The notes under the pieces were generated by a model, which worked only from the letters and a program-made list of their open reading frames with translations, made no database searches and was not told where the DNA came from. Positions 60,291 through 64,000 of a stretch of DNA of 64,000 bases are shown here, piece by piece; position 1 is the first letter of the stretch, and each line of letters opens with the position of its first letter. The stretch spans positions 67,989,788-68,053,787 of the forward strand of contig CM057836.1 of the NCBI GenBank assembly GCA_030068075.1. Reading direction: 5' to 3'. Position numbers and translations under genes: made by a program. The DNA comes from Paguma larvata. Its lineage: Eukaryota > Chordata > Mammalia > Carnivora > Viverridae.

Positions 60291-61949
60291 ATGGGGCTTT
60301 TTGGACAAATACTCTGCTACTTCATTGTATTATAAGTTTTCTTGGTGAATTATATCTCTACAGTCCATGACTGTATTGGTTTATAGATCATATGAGTAAT
60401 ACAGAATTAAACAAGGGAGGGGATATGGAGTTGCTGTTCACCTTCTCTCTTGGTTTGGTCTAAAGCCAGTGTATCAGGACCCTCATTTCCCAAGGAATCT
60501 TCTCCTTGGTGGGAACCTTTTGACTTGGCATTTTTGGTGGTCCACTTTGTCACAGTAATGAAGCCAGAAACTGTATTGTTCATTTCATCAAATGTTTCCT
60601 TGGGGAGAAAATAAATAAATAGTTTCTGTCAAGAGAAACCGTATTCTTTCAATCTGGGTACTTTACCAGATGAGTTATTAAGTGGGAACCAGTGCCATAA
60701 AAAAGGGAGGAATGAGGAATTAGGCTGATTTAGGTATGCTGTTGGAATATTCATCAATGTTGCAAGTTACATGTAAGGAATAGATGGCACTCATTTGGCT
60801 TATATCTGTCAACTGAATATTGGAGATACTACTGACCCTTACAAAAGAGTCCATACCCTATAAATCCCTGTTGCATCAGAACTGTCTCAATTCCCTGGAT
60901 AGACTTGAGTAACGTATGAAGATTTCAGTAGTAGGTATCCAGATTTAGAATTATGGATTTTCTGAATTGAATACAATATTGAGATCTTGGCCCCTAAAAT
61001 CAATCCTTTTTGATTGCTTACAAAGGATACTTGCTAAGGAAGCATTGGAGTGAAGTCTAAAAAAGAAAGTCTGTATTTTGTAGTGCTCCTTTTCTACAGC
61101 TACCACACATTGGACAGGGACCAATTGGGTTTAATGGTGTTTGGCTTGAATAGCTCTACTTAGCTAGCCATTAATCCCCAAAGGAATGCCCAGATTCTAA
61201 ATTATTATTGATTCATTGACAAGCTCTTCCAACAAAGGCAACAGCAGATGTTCCAAAATAACTCAGGACATATGCACCCTCTCTCAGAAGCTGCCTTAAG
61301 TGTATTCATACAAATTGAATGTAGAGTAGGAAGATACTTCAGTGGTCATGAAGACTGGACTTTGGGGTCTTTCCCAAGTTAAGATGCTTGATTCCTAAAA
61401 TATACACATGATAGACTCAAATGGGATAATACACTTGTTCATTATTTTGTACAAAGTTTGGAACAGGATCCTCTGATAGCATTAATTGTTCAAAATATGT
61501 TACCACAAATTCCACTTGACAATGTGGGCAAAAGAACACGCATTTCACAAGTAATATGTTAACCTGAAACTGAGTCCAGGTATAGGGGAAAGAATATTTG
61601 GAATGAGACAATGAGGACCATGCCTTAAAAGTCACATAGATTTGTGGGGTGCAATTTTTAATACTTTTTATGCTGATGATGTACCAGCTTAAATAGGAAA
61701 TTCTTAATATCTGCTAGCAAATTTTATATGATAATAATCACCATATGAAGAACTATTTATACATATTTCACTCACATATGGGTGCATATTTACATCAACT
61801 ACCAGATTACAACAACTACCAAATTTCTCTGGGAGATGCTCCCGATTTGTCATTGCATTAACAGTGTAAAAGGTTTTATTTAAAGCCCCTCACCAGGACA
61901 GAATGTTGTCATGTTTTGCTTGTCTCAATCTGGTGAAGAGAACATGTGC
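60291..61949 (+). other. NRXN1 intron 2, nothing recognised
   Basis: Mixed-composition intronic DNA; no repeat, exon or RNA gene recognised. Confidence 0.45.
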
Positions 61950-63250
61950 TATTTTAATTTCTATCTCCTGCTAACTGGTGAGGTAGACCCTCTTTTTACA
62001 TTTATATTGGCCATTTTTACTTACTTTTTTCCTGTAAATTTTGTTTTTATCTTTGCTAATTTTTCTTTTAGAGTTGTAATGTATTTTATGTACTCTGGAT
62101 ATTGATATTTTGTCCATTGTATTGGGAGCATCTGTGTTTCCCAGGCTTCACACTGGCTTTTTAAACTTTGTGTTGTCTTTTCTTACCTTAGAAATTGTGA
62201 ATTTATGTATAGACCAATACTTCATTATTTGTCTTTATGGCTTTGAATTGTATCTCTTGCTTGACACAGCCTCCAATATCCCAATTTTTTAGTATTTTCT
62301 GCTATAATTTTCTTTTTGCTTCTTTTACATTTAAGTCCTTTTTTTCCCCCTTATACTGCTACCTTTTACTCCATATTTTCTTCTTCCTTGGATTTTTTTT
62401 TTTCATTACTGGGGCATAACCTCAATTCTTTCAGAGTGGGTTTGATATTAAAACTTCTGAATGCTTGCAGATGTTAAAAAATGCATTTTGAATTCTGCCT
62501 TATTGTTGGATTGCCTGGGTACAAGATTCTAGATTCAAAATTAGATGTTTCAGTCCATCTCTCCATAGTCTTCTGCTAGCCAGGGGTGAAAATGAGAAGT
62601 CTGATACCTGTTTGATTTTTCCTTCTAATATGTGTGATTGTTATTCCTTTTCTCTGGAAGCTTTTTGGATTTTCATCAGAAAGCTTCAAAATAAAAACAT
62701 ATTCTTTGTTTCCTCATAAATGTTCTCAAATTTTATCAAGATATCCAAGTATGAGTATTTTTTTACATTTGCTGTCATTTGATGAACCTCTAAATCAAAT
62801 GTGTGTCCTCATTGTGAGGAGTTTTATTTTGCTACATCTATTCTGTCTATTCTACCTGCAAATTTAATTAGATGCATTTGAGAACTTGCTTAACTAATCT
62901 ACATATCTGTTAAACTTTTCTCCATTTACTCATTCCACCTCTTTGATATTTTGCATTTTTTCCTGGAAGTATTCCTCAGCTCAGTCTTGAGTTGTAGCTG
63001 TGTACTGTAGCTACAGTCTTTTGCTATAGTTTTTGTTTTTATTTTAAAAGCATATAGTTATATTCTAAGATTTCCACTTTTTGAATTCTCAGAAAGATTT
63101 TAGTTTCTTCAAATTTATACTTATATTTATTACTTATATTTGTTTTTATATATTCTACTTTCTCCACTGTGAATTCTTCTTTTAGTGAGATCGGTACCTC
63201 CCTTTCATAATATTGAAATTCTTCAAGTGTCTAGTGATGTCTAGTTTTCT
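61950..63250. mobile_element. Old L1-type relic (L1M/HAL1-like)
   Basis: T-rich sequence whose blocks (GGATTGCCTGGGTACAAGATTCTAGATTC, CCATCTCTCCATAGTCTTCTG, CTCATTCCACCTCTTTG, CACTTTTTGAATTCTCAG) follow a common ancient L1 UTR pattern. Family and orientation are not certain; there is no coding capacity. Confidence 0.5.
62665..62695. repeat. 31-bp exact repeat, copy 1 (likely source)
   Basis: Segment TTGGATTTTCATCAGAAAGC... (31 bases, ending AAAATAAA) is identical to 63602-63632. Here it lies within continuous L1-like sequence, so this is the probable donor copy. Confidence 0.9.
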
Positions 63251-63324
63251 GCTTAACCTTGTGTTTGAAAATGCCTGTCATGGATGTTGGTGATATAATA
63301 GTCTATATGTTGAGTATTTAGAAA

Positions 63325-63601
63325 AACAATAAGCTCTACTGGTTAAGTAATTGGGTCTTGGAAACAGACAGACATGGGTTTGAACTCAGGTTCACAACTT
63401 AATACCTATAACCATGGGGAACCCCTTCCTGTCTCAGAGATTTGTTTTGTTTTAGTTTTTGTTTTTGTTTTCATTTATCAGATAGAGCTGATCATCGTAT
63501 CTACCTGATGGAGGTAAGGATTTAATAAGAGGATACACATACAGTTGCTTAGTACAGTACCTAAAATGTGGTAAGCTCAGTAAATATTGTTGATGATGAT
63601 G
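63325..63601 (+). mobile_element. MIR, plus strand
   Basis: CTACTGGTTAAGTAATTGGGTCTTGG, CAGACATGGGTTTGAACTCAGG, GTACAGTACCTAAAATGTGG, AAGCTCAGTAAATATTGTTGATGATG in MIR order. Central part interrupted by a (GTTTT)n-like T-rich patch near 63443-63470. Confidence 0.8.
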
Positions 63602-63632
63602 TTGGATTTTCATCAGAAAGCTTCAAAATAAA
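63602..63632. repeat. 31-bp exact repeat, copy 2 at MIR end
   Basis: Identical over 31 bases to 62665-62695, placed exactly after the MIR 3' end GATGATGATG and before GCTAGTAAAGCTGTGG; flanks differ from copy 1 on both sides. Confidence 0.9.
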
Positions 63633-64000
63633 GCTAGTAAAGCTGTGGTTGTGGAGGAGGAGGCAGACAGGGAAGAAGAGGAAGAAGAGAAGAGGAAAAG
63701 GAGTTGTTGCTATTGTCCTTGTTGTTACAGGACCAGGTGTAGCAGTAGGTTGTCTTTAGGATGAGTAGCCAGTAGCTACATGTGTGTCCTCAGTGAAGAC
63801 AATTAGTGCTTTGCCTAGAAGTAAATTCATTGCCGTGCAGTGCTCTTTCTTCCATGGCACAGGTCAGGAAGAATAGAGGGACTCCTGGCCAAGGTGCCTG
63901 CATTTCACTTCCTGGTTGGAGCTTCCTTCACTCTCAGTTCTGTAGTGTTTTGCACCATGTGTATTTTAGTCTATGGTAATCTCTGGATTTACTTAACTCA
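63633..64000 (+). other. NRXN1 intron 2, end of window
   Basis: Begins with a purine-rich GGAGGAGGAGG/GAAGAAGAGG patch, then unassigned intronic sequence to the window edge. No exon or acceptor leading into the next known neurexin domain is visible. Confidence 0.45.

Noticed and set aside
1..64000. CRISPR arrays, tRNA or rRNA genes, prokaryotic operons
   Set aside because: The spaced repeats are microsatellites or CAN-SINE copies. The tRNA-like A/B boxes belong to SINE heads, which lack a full cloverleaf. Splicing, SINEs and low CpG content outside the exons show mammalian nuclear DNA.

Overview
The window is mammalian nuclear DNA from a feliform carnivore, most likely a cat (Felidae). About twenty copies of a tRNA-Lys-derived CAN-SINE have the feline consensus: a 5' end like GGGGCGCCTGGGTGGCTCAG, a middle block CTGACAGCTCAGAGCCTGGA, and a CT-rich 3' part ending in AATAAATAAA plus poly(A). 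No prokaryotic, plasmid, phage or CRISPR structure is present.

Only one gene can be supported: the 5' end of neurexin-1 (NRXN1, alpha transcript) on the + strand. Bases 1 to about 21.2 kb are 5' flanking DNA made of L1, CAN-SINE, MIR, MER5-like and LTR relics plus microsatellites. A CpG-rich, TATA-less promoter/noncoding exon 1 region lies at about 21.2-21.84 kb; it contains a (TC)27 tract and ends at a good splice donor (21836). Intron 1 is about 2.8 kb. The first coding exon runs to 26341: 5'UTR, then ATG at 25570 and 772 coding bases that give the signal peptide, LNS1/LamG-1 and EGF-like A of alpha-neurexin. It ends with a phase-1 donor GTAAGG. The remaining ~37.6 kb, to the end of the window, is intron 2 (AT-rich, with no further exon seen).

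Intron 2 and the upstream flank hold old repeats (L1ME, L2, MIR, an MLT1-type LTR) overlaid by younger CAN-SINEs, many with recognisable target-site duplications, plus numerous microsatellites. The long ORFs outside the neurexin exon are shadows of simple repeats or of antisense GC-rich coding DNA.

No undescribed biological system was found. The most unusual structures are small locally templated duplications. (i) A 76-bp copy of a segment at 32959-33032 sits inside a MIR at 33825-33900, flanked by a 36-bp direct duplication. (ii) A 31-bp exact repeat lies at 62665-62695 and 63602-63632, the second copy at the end of a MIR. (iii) A 23-bp exact repeat lies at 5300-5322 and 6728-6750. Two places carry two CAN-SINEs inside one shared target-site duplication. 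A pure (TTTCT)26 pentanucleotide tract lies at 5041-5169, and the (TC)27 tract lies at the NRXN1 alpha promoter/exon 1.
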